NCBI RefSeq assembly: GCF_030705605.1
Contig: NZ_JAPCKK010000018.1
Coordinates: 149,374-213,373, forward strand
DNA from: Paenibacillus zeirhizosphaerae
Lineage (GTDB): Bacteria > Bacillota > Bacilli > Paenibacillales > Paenibacillaceae
Direction of reading: 5' to 3'
DNA: 64,000 nt
The notes below the pieces were generated by a model. That model saw only the letters and a list, made by a program, of their open reading frames with translations. It did not search any database and was not told the origin of the DNA. Numbering within the stretch: position 1 is the first letter of the stretch; the number at the start of each line of letters is the position of its first letter. The position numbers and the translations under genes were made by a program. Below, in pieces: positions 1 to 8,975 of the stretch.

Positions 1-1978
1 AGGCAGACTGTACACGCAGACTGGTGTAACGGAAGGTGGTGTAGCTCAAACCATATCCGAACGGGTATAAAGGCAGCGAGCTTACATCGGCGTAATGCCT
101 GATCCGGCTCGTTTTTTTCTGATTGTAATAGATGGGCAGCTGACCGACCGCACGCGGCAGCGAAACCGGCAGCTTGCCGCTCGGATTTACCTTGCCAAAC
201 AAAATCTCCCCGATCGCCTGTCCGCCCTCCGTTCCCGGATACCAGGCGCACAACAGCGCACCGCAATGTTCATCAATCGCCGTCAGCTCATGGGGTCTTC
301 CCTGGATCACGACAACAACAACAGGTGTACCGGTCGACTGTATTTCCCGCACAAGGCGCTCCTGAATTCCACCCAGCTTCAAGTCGGCTACATCAACACC
401 TTCGCCGCAGTCCATTTCCGAGACAGCTCCTTCAGAGATGATCGCTTCGCCGTTGTTATCAAACTCGCCGCCGAACTGGCGGGCACTGCTGCCGCCAACA
501 ACGAGCACAGCGACATCTGCGCTGCGCGCCGCCTCCACAGCCTCTTCCAGCCACTCCGTGGATTCGTCACGGATACCACAGCCACGCGCGTATACGATCT
601 CCGTATCGGCGGGAGCCGCCAGTCGGATTCCCTGCAGCACGGTCGTGCCTGTTCCTTTGCGCTGCACGCTTGTATAATCGCCAAGCTGATGATACAAACT
701 GTCGGCGTTCGGACCGATGACCGCGATGCGCCGGGCACTGGCCCCCAGGGGCAGCAGCCTGCCGTCATTACGCAGCAGCACGACAGACTCGCGTGCCAAC
801 TGCAAATTAACTGTCCGCGCAGCTTCGCTTTTAACGACTGATGCAGCACGCGTGGTGTCCGCATAAGGCTGATCAAACAGCCCTAGCCTGAACTTGAGCA
901 GCAGTACGCGGGCTACGGCCCGGTCTATGTAATGCTCCTGAATCAGTCCCTGTTCAACCGCCTGCTGCAAAGTAGTGAACGCTTTATCCCACAGGCTTAA
1001 ATCCACACCGGAAGAAAGTGCCAAGGCAGCGGCGGCCTCATAGGATTCCGTCAGCGCAAGCAGACGGTCAACGGCGGCGCCGTCCGCCATGACGATTCCA
1101 TCAAATCCCCATTCATCGCGCAAAATGCCCGTAAGCAGCTTGGAGTTGGCATGGCAAGGCATGCCGTCGATTTCATTGTAGGCCGCCATGCAGCCGGCAG
1201 CCCCCGCACGGACGCCAGCCAGCATACCCGGCAGATGAATCTCGCGCAGCTCACGCTCACCAATCACCGCCGGACCGGAGTTCATTCCGCCTTGCGCTGC
1301 GCCTTGTGCACATAAATGCTTAAGTACAGCAGCAACCTTATCCGGCGCCTTCAAATCTTTGGCATCTTCCCCTTGCATTCCCTGGACAACAGCCTTCGTC
1401 ATCCGAGCCGCCAGGTAAGGGTCCTCCCCGTAGCACTCCTCAGAACGGCCCCATCTCGGTTCATGCAGGATATCCAGTGCCGACACCAGACCGATATGGG
1501 CCCCCCTGGCGCGGATTTCCGCTGCGACCTGGGCATATGCACGCTCAAGCAGAGCCGGGTTCCACGTGGAGCCTGCGCCAATATTAACGGGGAATAAAGT
1601 ACCGTCCAACGCCTGATGTCCATGCGGGCATTCTTCGGACAGCAAAACAGGAATGCCCAGCCTTGAATGCTCAATCACGTATCGCTGCACCTCATTAGCC
1701 ACCTGTGCATTATCCATTGTAGGTATACCGTTCGCATAGTTGACTCCTGACCAGGGATCGCTGCGGAACAGCCCGTAAAGTGCGCCCATCCCGCCGCCGA
1801 AAGCCACCTCCCACTTAAATTCGTCTGTCAGTTCAGTTCCCGTTTCTGTGCGCCGATAAGCATCCCAGCCATACATGCGCTGGTTGAGCTGTCCGACCTT
1901 TTCCTGCAGCGTCATCCTGAGAAGGAGATCAGCAGTTCTTTCCTCCGCCGAAAGTGAATGATCCTTATACTTTTCCAT
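1..1978 (-). CDS. GH3 family beta-glycosidase, 3' end cut by window edge
   Basis: This is the first 659 codons of a glycoside hydrolase family 3 enzyme, which hydrolyses non-reducing terminal beta-glucosides or beta-xylosides by a retaining mechanism. The reading frame stays open to the window edge. It contains the GH3 barrel with a KHLCAQG-like stretch and a VMADGAAV segment whose Asp (about residue 297) sits at the catalytic nucleophile position. A GH3 C-terminal domain follows, ending near YPFGYGLSYT. No signal peptide is seen, so it is probably cytoplasmic and acts on imported oligosaccharides. The ATG follows GGAGGTG at 9 nt spacing and lies 17 bp after the response regulator stop, so it is the last visible gene of the transporter operon. 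Substrate specificity cannot be read from the sequence. Confidence 0.9.
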   Translation of the reverse strand, partial: MEKYKDHSLSAEERTADLLLRMTLQEKVGQLNQRMYGWDAYRRTETGTELTDEFKWEVAFGGGMGALYGLFRSDPWSGVNYANGIPTMDNAQVANEVQRYVIEHSRLGIPVLLSEECPHGHQALDGTLFPVNIGAGSTWNPALLERAYAQVAAEIRARGAHIGLVSALDILHEPRWGRSEECYGEDPYLAARMTKAVVQGMQGEDAKDLKAPDKVAAVLKHLCAQGAAQGGMNSGPAVIGERELREIHLPGMLAGVRAGAAGCMAAYNEIDGMPCHANSKLLTGILRDEWGFDGIVMADGAAVDRLLALTESYEAAAALALSSGVDLSLWDKAFTTLQQAVEQGLIQEHYIDRAVARVLLLKFRLGLFDQPYADTTRAASVVKSEAARTVNLQLARESVVLLRNDGRLLPLGASARRIAVIGPNADSLYHQLGDYTSVQRKGTGTTVLQGIRLAAPADTEIVYARGCGIRDESTEWLEEAVEAARSADVAVLVVGGSSARQFGGEFDNNGEAIISEGAVSEMDCGEGVDVADLKLGGIQERLVREIQSTGTPVVVVVIQGRPHELTAIDEHCGALLCAWYPGTEGGQAIGEILFGKVNPSGKLPVSLPRAVGQLPIYYNQKKTSRIRHYADVSSLPLYPFGYGLSYTTFRYTSLRVQSA

Positions 1979-1995
1979 GCCTTGATGCACCTCCG

Positions 1996-3597
1996 TCAAT
2001 GTCTAACATTCAGTGCCCGAAACTCCTTTGGTGTCATCCCTGTATGCGCTTTAAATACGGACACAAAATACTTATATTCCTTGTAGCCCACCTTGTCGGC
2101 GATCTCAAACACTTTGTCATGGGTTGTAGCAAGCAGACGCTTCGCATGGTCAATGCGCAGCTCGTTCACGTATTCGGTAAAGCTTTTGCTGGTACTCTGC
2201 TTAAAAATATAACTAAAATAGCTTGGGGTAATTTTGAGCCAGGCCGCCACCTCGAACGCCTTGAGCTCGTTACTGTACTGCTCCTGCATATACTTCTTGG
2301 CTTTTTCAATGATCCAATAGGACTTGTCCATGCCATTTTTGCCCATAAGCCGGAGCAGATGCAGCATTTCTTCGTTCACCAGCGCCTCGATGGCCTCATA
2401 TGAATTGTACACATACGGATCGACAGGCTCTCCGCGTCCATGATCAAGCTCTGTCAGTCCGCTTTGGCGCAGCCGCTGACGCAACAGGATGGCAACCTCC
2501 TCACAGGCTTTAACCACCTCATTCAACAGAAAATCCCTTTCTCTGAAAAAAAGAAACATCTCCCGCACAATTTGCTGTACTTCTGCCGTGTCCTGCTTGA
2601 ATAAAGCAGCCGCCAGCAGTTGTACCCGGCCGGCACTGTTATATTCAGCCACGGTTCTGCTGACCTCGGCACGCTCCCGTGATTCGGACAGCAGCACCAC
2701 TGCCGCGTGATCCAGCACATGATGCTCCAAAATCCGCCGAGCCTCCATACAGTAATCAGCCGTATCGTCCAACCGTTCATAAGGACGGGAAGCGGCGCAG
2801 TACAGCCGAATGTCACCGTTCATAGGCCGCACCGCTTCCGCAAGTGCTCTGTCCCATTCTTCACGTTCAAGCAGCCTGTCCGCAACCACCAGCGTAAACA
2901 GCAGATTGATGTGATCGAATACGGAAATACAGCGTAAAGAGTGCTTCTCAAGACGGCGGCCTATGGACTGCAGCCACTGCTGCTGGACATCCGTATATTC
3001 CTGATTGGACAAGCCTGTTCGCCACACTGAGAACTGATCTATCTGCATTGCAATGATGCGGTACTGCTCGCCCTGCAGATGAGGCGGCAATTCTCTGTCA
3101 TAAGATGGTACGTTTCGAACCATATTCGACAACCACAGCACCTCATTTGACAAACGCTGCGCGTCATTCTGCCCGGATTCCATATCCTTGTCATCCCTTA
3201 TTTCAGCTGCTACCTTACGGACGACAGTAACAAGCTCATCGATATCAACCGGCTTAAGCAAGTAGTCTGACACGTGCAAGCGTACGGCCTGGCGGGCATA
3301 GTCAAAATCTTCATAACCACTGATCATGATGACACGCACATGCGGATAACGCCTCTTCAACTGAGCGGTCAGCTCCAGACCGTCCATTCCCTCCATACGG
3401 ATATCGGTCAGCAGCAAATCAATTTGCTGTTCCTCCGTCAGTTGCAGCGCTTCTTCTCCGTCATACGCTTCACCGGCGACTTCAATACCCAACTTCTCCC
3501 AGTCTATCGTACAGCGCAGACCCTGACAGATCACCGGCTCATCATCCACGATCAGCATCCGGATCGTCTGTTTCCCTGCCTCTAGGTTGTTCTTCAT
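1996..3597 (-). CDS. AraC-type response regulator (YesN-like)
   Basis: Response regulator of a YesMN-type two-component system. The N-terminal receiver domain shows the acidic pair in VDDEP (residues 18-19), the phospho-acceptor Asp65 in LLTDIRM and the conserved Lys in LLKPVD. A long linker leads to a C-terminal AraC double helix-turn-helix (about residues 430-530, ending TPKEFR). The start is set by GGAGGAGGT seven bases before the ATG. That makes the gene overlap the 3' end of the kinase gene by 56 bp, which suggests translational coupling. The expected target is the promoter of the upstream binding-protein gene, but no operator could be assigned with certainty. Confidence 0.92.
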   Translation of the reverse strand: MKNNLEAGKQTIRMLIVDDEPVICQGLRCTIDWEKLGIEVAGEAYDGEEALQLTEEQQIDLLLTDIRMEGMDGLELTAQLKRRYPHVRVIMISGYEDFDYARQAVRLHVSDYLLKPVDIDELVTVVRKVAAEIRDDKDMESGQNDAQRLSNEVLWLSNMVRNVPSYDRELPPHLQGEQYRIIAMQIDQFSVWRTGLSNQEYTDVQQQWLQSIGRRLEKHSLRCISVFDHINLLFTLVVADRLLEREEWDRALAEAVRPMNGDIRLYCAASRPYERLDDTADYCMEARRILEHHVLDHAAVVLLSESRERAEVSRTVAEYNSAGRVQLLAAALFKQDTAEVQQIVREMFLFFRERDFLLNEVVKACEEVAILLRQRLRQSGLTELDHGRGEPVDPYVYNSYEAIEALVNEEMLHLLRLMGKNGMDKSYWIIEKAKKYMQEQYSNELKAFEVAAWLKITPSYFSYIFKQSTSKSFTEYVNELRIDHAKRLLATTHDKVFEIADKVGYKEYKYFVSVFKAHTGMTPKEFRALNVRH

Positions 3598-5374
3598 GCT
3601 CCAGACCTCCTCCGTTCCCGGTACATGGAATCTTCAGCCGAATCCAGGCCCCTTCCTCATCCGGTTGCATCATTTCCAAACCATAACCCTCTCCGAAATA
3701 AATGGACAACCGTTCATGGATATTGTGGATCGCTCCCATCCTGCCGCCGGAACCTGCGCTCATATGACGCAGCGAGAAGTTCAACACCTCCACCTGTCCC
3801 GGAGGAAATCCCTTCCCGTTGTCCTTCACATCTATCCAAATATCCCCTTCATTCGCATAACAACGGACAGATATGACACTCACTTTTTTTTCACGGTCTA
3901 AACCGTGCTTCAGAAAATTTTCCACCAAAGGCTGAATTGTGGCTTTCAACGTAACCGCTTCGGCAATCGCCGCCTCGGTATGCAGCGTATAGACTAGCTT
4001 TTTCCCCAAGCGGCGCTGCTGCAAATACAGGTAAGAACGCACAAACTCCAACTCCTGCCGAATCGTGGTCACATAGCTTCCGCTGTTCAGGCTTGAACGA
4101 AAAAATTTGGATAACATTTCAATCAGTTGACTTGACTGCTCCGCTTTCTCCAGCCGTGCCGTCCAGCGGATCATATCAAGCGTGTTGTAAAGAAAATGCG
4201 GATCCATTTGGTTCTGCAGCAGCTTCAGCTCAGCTTCCCGTTCGCGCAGCTCCAGCTTGTATTTATGCTCAATCAGCTCCTCAATCGTGGCAACCATTTC
4301 ATTAAACTGGCTGTTTAACTCTGAAATTTCATCGTTCGATTCAATCGGTACCCTGGCGCTGAAATCGCCCAGTTTAACCCGGTTCGTCTCCTTCTTCAGC
4401 CGTAAAATCGGACGGATAATCGTATAATGAAAACCGTAAAGGGCAGAGAGACCCAGCAGCAGTATGGAGCACAGAACAAGGTTCATCGTTCTTTTAACGC
4501 CACTGAGCTCCTTGTCGAGCGCGGATTGGGGAATCATCGCTACAACGCTCCAGCCCGTATTTTTCATTTGATGGTAAAAGGTCAAATAGCTGCTTTGCTT
4601 AACCTTATAGCGGACATAACCGTCCCCTTCCGATTTGAGCCGGTCCAGCAATTCACCGTCTGGCCTGAGTCCATCCGGCAGCGGGCTGCCGGTCTGCAAA
4701 ATGCTTTCGCCCTCCGGTCCAATCACAAACACGCTACCATTTTCTTTGACAGTTCCGCTTTCCAGCAGTCTAGATACGCTGGATTCATCCAGCCTGATCA
4801 CCAAACGGCCCTGCGGAACAGTGATCTCATTGTAAGAATTGAGCACCCGAAACAGGGAAATCAGCCGGATATTTCCGCTCCAATCGCTGTATATAGGGTA
4901 ACCCTCACTCCAGACGATGCCTCCCTTGCGGAGATCGGCCTTATCCAGCCAGGGCTGCTCATTGCCCCGCACCGGCTCTCCCATTTGGATAGAGTTGCCG
5001 TTCAAACCGGAAATCGTAATAGATTTAATATAACTTTTGGACATCAACTGGAACGTAAGGAAATCCTCAATGTTTTGTTTGCTGTTATCCAACAGGTCCC
5101 CGCTCAGCGGAGAGTTGATACGTAAAAAATCCCGCATATCCGGGTTCAATATTAAATAATCCGCGATATCCTCCACCATCTCGGTTTGCTCCTCAAGCTG
5201 ATTGGTTACGGTATCCAGATTCAGCCTGGTTGCCTGCACGAACTGATCGCGCAGCACCAGTGTAAACCGGTACTGCACAATCACGCCCACGCCAAGGGTC
5301 GGAAGAATAATGAAGAGTAAAAAGATAACGAGTGCTTTTTTTGTCAAACCAAAGCTTCTGCGTTTTATCATCAT
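3542..5374 (-). CDS. YesM-like sensor histidine kinase
   Basis: Membrane sensor kinase partner of the following response regulator. Two membrane helices (about residues 13-33 and 296-316) bracket an extracellular Cache-like sensor domain. A HAMP domain follows, then the His_kinase signature with the phospho-acceptor His in DPHFLYNTL (about residue 393), and an HATPase_c domain with the DNGKGFPPG box. Kinases of this class next to carbohydrate ABC transporters usually sense the sugar, or its binding protein, outside the cell. The gene lies 36 bp after the last permease gene, in the same operon. The C-terminal tail is encoded in DNA shared with the response regulator start. Confidence 0.92.
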   Translation of the reverse strand: MMIKRRSFGLTKKALVIFLLFIILPTLGVGVIVQYRFTLVLRDQFVQATRLNLDTVTNQLEEQTEMVEDIADYLILNPDMRDFLRINSPLSGDLLDNSKQNIEDFLTFQLMSKSYIKSITISGLNGNSIQMGEPVRGNEQPWLDKADLRKGGIVWSEGYPIYSDWSGNIRLISLFRVLNSYNEITVPQGRLVIRLDESSVSRLLESGTVKENGSVFVIGPEGESILQTGSPLPDGLRPDGELLDRLKSEGDGYVRYKVKQSSYLTFYHQMKNTGWSVVAMIPQSALDKELSGVKRTMNLVLCSILLLGLSALYGFHYTIIRPILRLKKETNRVKLGDFSARVPIESNDEISELNSQFNEMVATIEELIEHKYKLELREREAELKLLQNQMDPHFLYNTLDMIRWTARLEKAEQSSQLIEMLSKFFRSSLNSGSYVTTIRQELEFVRSYLYLQQRRLGKKLVYTLHTEAAIAEAVTLKATIQPLVENFLKHGLDREKKVSVISVRCYANEGDIWIDVKDNGKGFPPGQVEVLNFSLRHMSAGSGGRMGAIHNIHERLSIYFGEGYGLEMMQPDEEGAWIRLKIPCTGNGGGLEHEEQPRGRETDDPDADRG

Positions 5375-5410
5375 GCCTTTCCTCCCCCCAACGCCCGACC
5401 GGATGCATGA

Positions 5411-6241
5411 TCAACCCTTGACAGAACCTGCGGTCATGCCATTCACCAGTTGCTTTTGCAGCAACAGGTAGAAAATGAGGATCGGAATGAGCGCAATGGT
5501 CAATGCGGCCATTTGCAGTGTCAGACTGGCGGTTTCGATGCCGACAAAATTAGCCAGGCCAAGCGGCAATGTCTTCAAATCGGATGAGTTGATCAATACT
5601 AGCGCGAACAAATATTCATTCCAATTATATATGAAATTAAGAATCACGACAGTTGCCATCGCGGGCCTCGTAATCGGCAGAATGATCGACCAGAAAATGC
5701 GGAATACGCCGGCACCGTCCATGACACCGGACTCCTCCAAATCTTTAGGGAAACCTTTCATAAAACCTTCCAATATAAAAATCGTCAACGACAAATGGAA
5801 AGCCGTATACGGTAAAATAAGCGACCACCTGGTATCAAGCAAATGCAGCTTTTGCATAATGATAAAGATCGGAATCAGCGTTGCATGGATCGGCACAATC
5901 ATGCCCAGCAAAAATAGACCGTACGTGAACCCCCGCAGCTTGAATTGAAAGCGGGACAGAAAATAAGCAGCAAGCGCTCCCAGCAGAACCGTCAAAATCA
6001 GGGAAGCGAACGTTATAATTACACTGTTCAGGAAATAGACATTCATATTGGCTACTTCCCACGCCTTGGCATAGTTGGAGAACTGCAGCACCGTTGGCAG
6101 CGAAAACGGACTTTGTGCATATTCCTGTTCCGTTTTGAAGGAATCGACCACCATCCAGAAGAGAGGAAATATATTAATGATAGCAAATGCACTGAGCAGC
6201 AGGTATGTCAAAAATGTTAGCAGACCCGATTTTTTTCTCAT
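5411..6241 (-). CDS. Carbohydrate ABC transporter permease (MalG/YtcP type)
   Basis: Second inner-membrane permease of a CUT1-type sugar importer. It has six predicted membrane helices and the cytoplasmic EAA loop (EESGVMDGAGVFRIFW, about residue 180) that contacts the ATPase. It begins 17 bp after the first permease gene. No ATPase gene lies in this operon. As is common in Bacillota CUT1 systems, a shared MsmX-type ATPase encoded elsewhere is presumably used; that is inference. Confidence 0.93.
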   Translation of the reverse strand: MRKKSGLLTFLTYLLLSAFAIINIFPLFWMVVDSFKTEQEYAQSPFSLPTVLQFSNYAKAWEVANMNVYFLNSVIITFASLILTVLLGALAAYFLSRFQFKLRGFTYGLFLLGMIVPIHATLIPIFIIMQKLHLLDTRWSLILPYTAFHLSLTIFILEGFMKGFPKDLEESGVMDGAGVFRIFWSIILPITRPAMATVVILNFIYNWNEYLFALVLINSSDLKTLPLGLANFVGIETASLTLQMAALTIALIPILIFYLLLQKQLVNGMTAGSVKG

Positions 6242-6258
6242 CAGATGTTCCCCTTTCT

Positions 6259-7134
6259 TTAAGCATCTTTTTCTCTGCTAATACGGTTCACAATACTGAT
6301 GACAATCAGGCTGAAAACCAGAATCAGAATGGATACGGCGCTGCCGTAACCGAAACGCATGTTCATAAACGCGTTGTTATACATATAGACAGTCATCACT
6401 TCCGTAGCATGCGCCGGTCCGCCGCCGGTCATGATCTGAATCAGGTCGAAGACCCGGAACGAATTGCTGATGCTGTACACAACAGCAACGATAAGGGTGC
6501 TGCGGATCATCGGGATCGTAATGAGAAACGTCCGTTTGAGTCCAGTCGCCCCATCCAGTTCGGCTGCTTCATTGACCTCTTCGGATATATTTTGCAGAGC
6601 CGCCAGGAAAATAACCATGTACAAACCGCAGTTCTGCCAGATATACGCGATGCTTAACGAGATCATGGACCAGGACGTATCACCAAGCCAGTTCCGCTGC
6701 CAGCTTTCCAGGCCTACTACTCCGAGCAGACCGTTCAGCAGCCCGTATTCCGTGTTATAGATCATCCCCCAAATCAGCGAAACCATAACGGAGGAAATCA
6801 CGACCGGCAGGAAACCGACGGTGCGGAAAAATCCCGCTCCCTTCAGCTTTCCGTTCAGCAGCAGCGCGAGCAGCAAACCAAGCGGAATTTGCCCTACGAC
6901 CCCTGTCAGCATAATGAATACATTATTTTCAACGGATACCCAAAAGGTATCGTCCTTAAATATTTCAATAAAATTGTCGAGACCCACAAAGGTCATCGGA
7001 CTGATCCCGTCCCAGTCCATAAAGGCATAATAAAACGACATTCCGATCGGAACGAGGGCTATACCGATATAAATGACCAGTGCGGGCAGCAGCCCAAGAA
7101 AAATGGCATATTTCGTCCCTTTAAGCGTATGCAC
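6259..7134 (-). CDS. Carbohydrate ABC transporter permease (MalF type)
   Basis: First permease of the CUT1-type importer, about 291 residues with six or more membrane helices. The EAA loop reads NEAAELDGATGLKRTF. The start is GTG, preceded by AAGGAGG at 8 nt. It pairs with the next permease, and both depend on the lipoprotein binding protein encoded just upstream. A 52-nt stem-loop separates it from the binding-protein gene and may lower permease expression relative to the receptor. Confidence 0.93.
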   Translation of the reverse strand: MHTLKGTKYAIFLGLLPALVIYIGIALVPIGMSFYYAFMDWDGISPMTFVGLDNFIEIFKDDTFWVSVENNVFIMLTGVVGQIPLGLLLALLLNGKLKGAGFFRTVGFLPVVISSVMVSLIWGMIYNTEYGLLNGLLGVVGLESWQRNWLGDTSWSMISLSIAYIWQNCGLYMVIFLAALQNISEEVNEAAELDGATGLKRTFLITIPMIRSTLIVAVVYSISNSFRVFDLIQIMTGGGPAHATEVMTVYMYNNAFMNMRFGYGSAVSILILVFSLIVISIVNRISREKDA

Positions 7135-7190
7135 TGTAATGTCCTCCTTTTTCGTAACTTCCTTAAAAGCCTCCGCCGTTCTAAGAAAGA

Positions 7191-7242
7191 AAACCCGATA
7201 ACGGATTCTCGGGTTGCCGGAGAATTCGGGTTATGCGGGTTT
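7191..7242 (-). terminator. Intra-operon stem-loop between binding protein and permease genes
   Basis: Long inverted repeat with AAACCCG/CGGGTTT outer arms and GATTCTC/GAGAAT inner arms. On the minus strand it is followed by a T-rich run. It lies between the binding-protein stop and the permease start. Such structures usually act as partial terminators or mRNA stabilisers that give more binding protein than permease. Confidence 0.6.
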
Positions 7243-7260
7243 CCTTCTGCTGTAACGTAC

Positions 7261-8571
7261 TTACTTGCTACCCAGCTTTCTGTCCATGGCTTCCTGTACT
7301 TCCTGGGCCAGCTCCTCCGGAGTGGTGCGGCCTACCGTCATGGCCTGCAGACCGTTTTGCATCACGTCAACCACTTGTGTCGGGATCACACTGTCGAATA
7401 CCGGAGATGTCCCATTGCCTGTCAGCTCGATCATTTCTTTCAAATATTTGCTGGCATCTTCGGGAATATCCACCTTGGCCGGCACAACAACCCCTTTGCT
7501 GATCAGTTCCTTGTACAGATCCTCATTTACAAAATATTTCATAAACTCAAGCGCTGCCTGCTGCTTTTGCTCGTCGAGACCGCTTTTGATAGCAATTCCA
7601 TACTGCACGACACCTGCGGATTTGACCGCATCACCGCTTCCACCCGGCACGCTTGGAAAGAGCGCAATGCCAAATTTGTCACCTTGCTCGTTGTCGATGC
7701 GGATTCTGCTGTCCACCGTGGAGGAAGAAATGTGCATGGCAGCTTTGCCTTGAATAAAATAATCCTGCGCCTGCACCGAATCCATATTGTTGGCATCCGT
7801 ATTGAAGGCATCCAGCTTCGTTAATTCTTCAATGACACCGAGGGCTTTCACAAACTGCGGATCGGTAAACTTCGCTTCACCGCTCAGCACTTTATTAAGG
7901 AAATCACTGCCCGCAAACCGCTCTCCGAGCGCCGATAGATAAGATGACTGCAGTGGCCATTTTTCCTTGTTGCCCAGGGAAATCGGCGTAATGCTGGCGG
8001 CTTTCAATTTGGTGACCGCATCAATGAATTCATCGTACGTTGCCGGAAAGTAGTCATAACCCACGCTTGCAAACATTTCCTTATTGTAGTAAATAATATC
8101 GACAAAGGTTTGTTTGGTCGGAACCGCATACTGCTTGCCATCGAGAGCAAAGCCGGCCAAAGCATCCTCAGGCAAAATGCTGCTCCAGGCATCCATTTCC
8201 GAATCAATCGGCTCCAGCAGGTTTCCGCTCGCGATCGGCTGCAAATCGGCTCCCGGCCACACGACATTAATATCTGCCAAATTGTTGGCGGCGGCCAGCG
8301 TGCGCAGCTTTGTTTTATATTGCGCTGCAGGAACACCGTCCTGCTCGATAACAATATTCGGATGCTCCTTCTCAAAAGCGGCGATGCGTTGCTTGTACAC
8401 TTCATTGTCCACGTTCGGGGAAGTCCACGGATGCATCATCGTCAGCGTGATTTTCCCCGTGTTCTGCGCCGCACCGTTGTCCGCACTATTCCCGCACGCG
8501 GCGGTCGTAAGCGCCAGCAGCGTGACTGAACCGATCAGCACTGTCGTTTTCATTTTGTTTAACCATTTCAT
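7261..8571 (-). CDS. Sugar-binding lipoprotein of ABC importer
   Basis: Extracellular solute-binding protein (SBP_bac_1 family, 436 residues), anchored as a lipoprotein: a hydrophobic signal segment ends in LTTAACG with the lipidated Cys near residue 26. The mature part has the MMHPW start, the VPTKQTFVDIIYYN region and the FVNEDLYKE tail seen in CUT1 binding proteins. It is the first gene of the operon with the two permeases, the YesMN-type pair and the GH3 enzyme. The ligand is probably an oligosaccharide; the neighbouring GH130 and GH3 genes suggest beta-linked gluco- or manno-oligosaccharides (inference). Confidence 0.92.
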   Translation of the reverse strand: MKWLNKMKTTVLIGSVTLLALTTAACGNSADNGAAQNTGKITLTMMHPWTSPNVDNEVYKQRIAAFEKEHPNIVIEQDGVPAAQYKTKLRTLAAANNLADINVVWPGADLQPIASGNLLEPIDSEMDAWSSILPEDALAGFALDGKQYAVPTKQTFVDIIYYNKEMFASVGYDYFPATYDEFIDAVTKLKAASITPISLGNKEKWPLQSSYLSALGERFAGSDFLNKVLSGEAKFTDPQFVKALGVIEELTKLDAFNTDANNMDSVQAQDYFIQGKAAMHISSSTVDSRIRIDNEQGDKFGIALFPSVPGGSGDAVKSAGVVQYGIAIKSGLDEQKQQAALEFMKYFVNEDLYKELISKGVVVPAKVDIPEDASKYLKEMIELTGNGTSPVFDSVIPTQVVDVMQNGLQAMTVGRTTPEELAQEVQEAMDRKLGSK

Positions 8572-8697
8572 ATTGCAGCCCCCGTTTCTGAGTTTGAATG
8601 CTTTGCCTGTTGCTCACATTGTCCTTGCCATGCTCGACTTCGCAACTTAATATGACAGAATATGATGTCTTTTATATCATCAAAAGCTGTTAACGAA

Positions 8698-8725
8698 ATT
8701 ATAAGTGTTATGTTTTTTTCAACAC
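8698..8725 (-). promoter_or_regulatory. Candidate promoter of the sugar-uptake operon
   Basis: On the minus strand a perfect TATAAT (8698-8703) lies about 120 bp before the binding-protein start, with a weak GTGTTG -35 sixteen bp upstream. Just downstream, ATGAT and ATCAT half-sites (8662-8680) form a small dyad near the expected transcript start, a possible operator. The -35 is poor, which fits activator dependence on the AraC-type regulator. Confidence 0.4.
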
Positions 8726-8831
8726 ATACCACAAAACATCAATTATATCCTAATTTCTTTAACTTTATTTCAGAGGATAGAGAATGAAGGATCATTATGC
8801 GTTACAAAAGTTTACATTCAATCATCTTAAT

Positions 8832-8845
8832 GGTAACCGCTTACA
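8832..8845. promoter_or_regulatory. Candidate cre (CcpA) site
   Basis: GGTAACCGCTTACA matches the Bacillus-type catabolite-responsive element TGNAANCGNNNNCA at every fixed position except the first. It lies between the GH130 stop and the promoter of the sugar operon, upstream of the candidate -35. Carbon catabolite control of a sugar importer would be expected; the match is by eye only. Confidence 0.4.
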
Positions 8846-8975
8846 AACCATCTCAAAAAGAATACCGTTCTTTGACGGCATTCCATCTAAAGCCCGGCGT
8901 GCAGGCTGCTGCCAATTCCCCAATCCGTTTACCCCGCCGCACGCTGTTACCCAAACCCTGAGCTTTCCTTTAGCT

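Noticed and set aside
95..841. Long plus-strand frame opposite the GH3 gene
   Set aside because: It is antisense to a convincing GH3 reading frame, has no ribosome site and low-complexity, non-protein-like text.
7191..7242. Riboswitch between binding protein and permease
   Set aside because: A single long stem followed by Ts fits an attenuating terminator better than a ligand-binding fold.
6889..7824. 311-codon plus-strand frame across the permease and binding-protein genes
   Set aside because: It runs antisense through two real genes and the hairpin between them.
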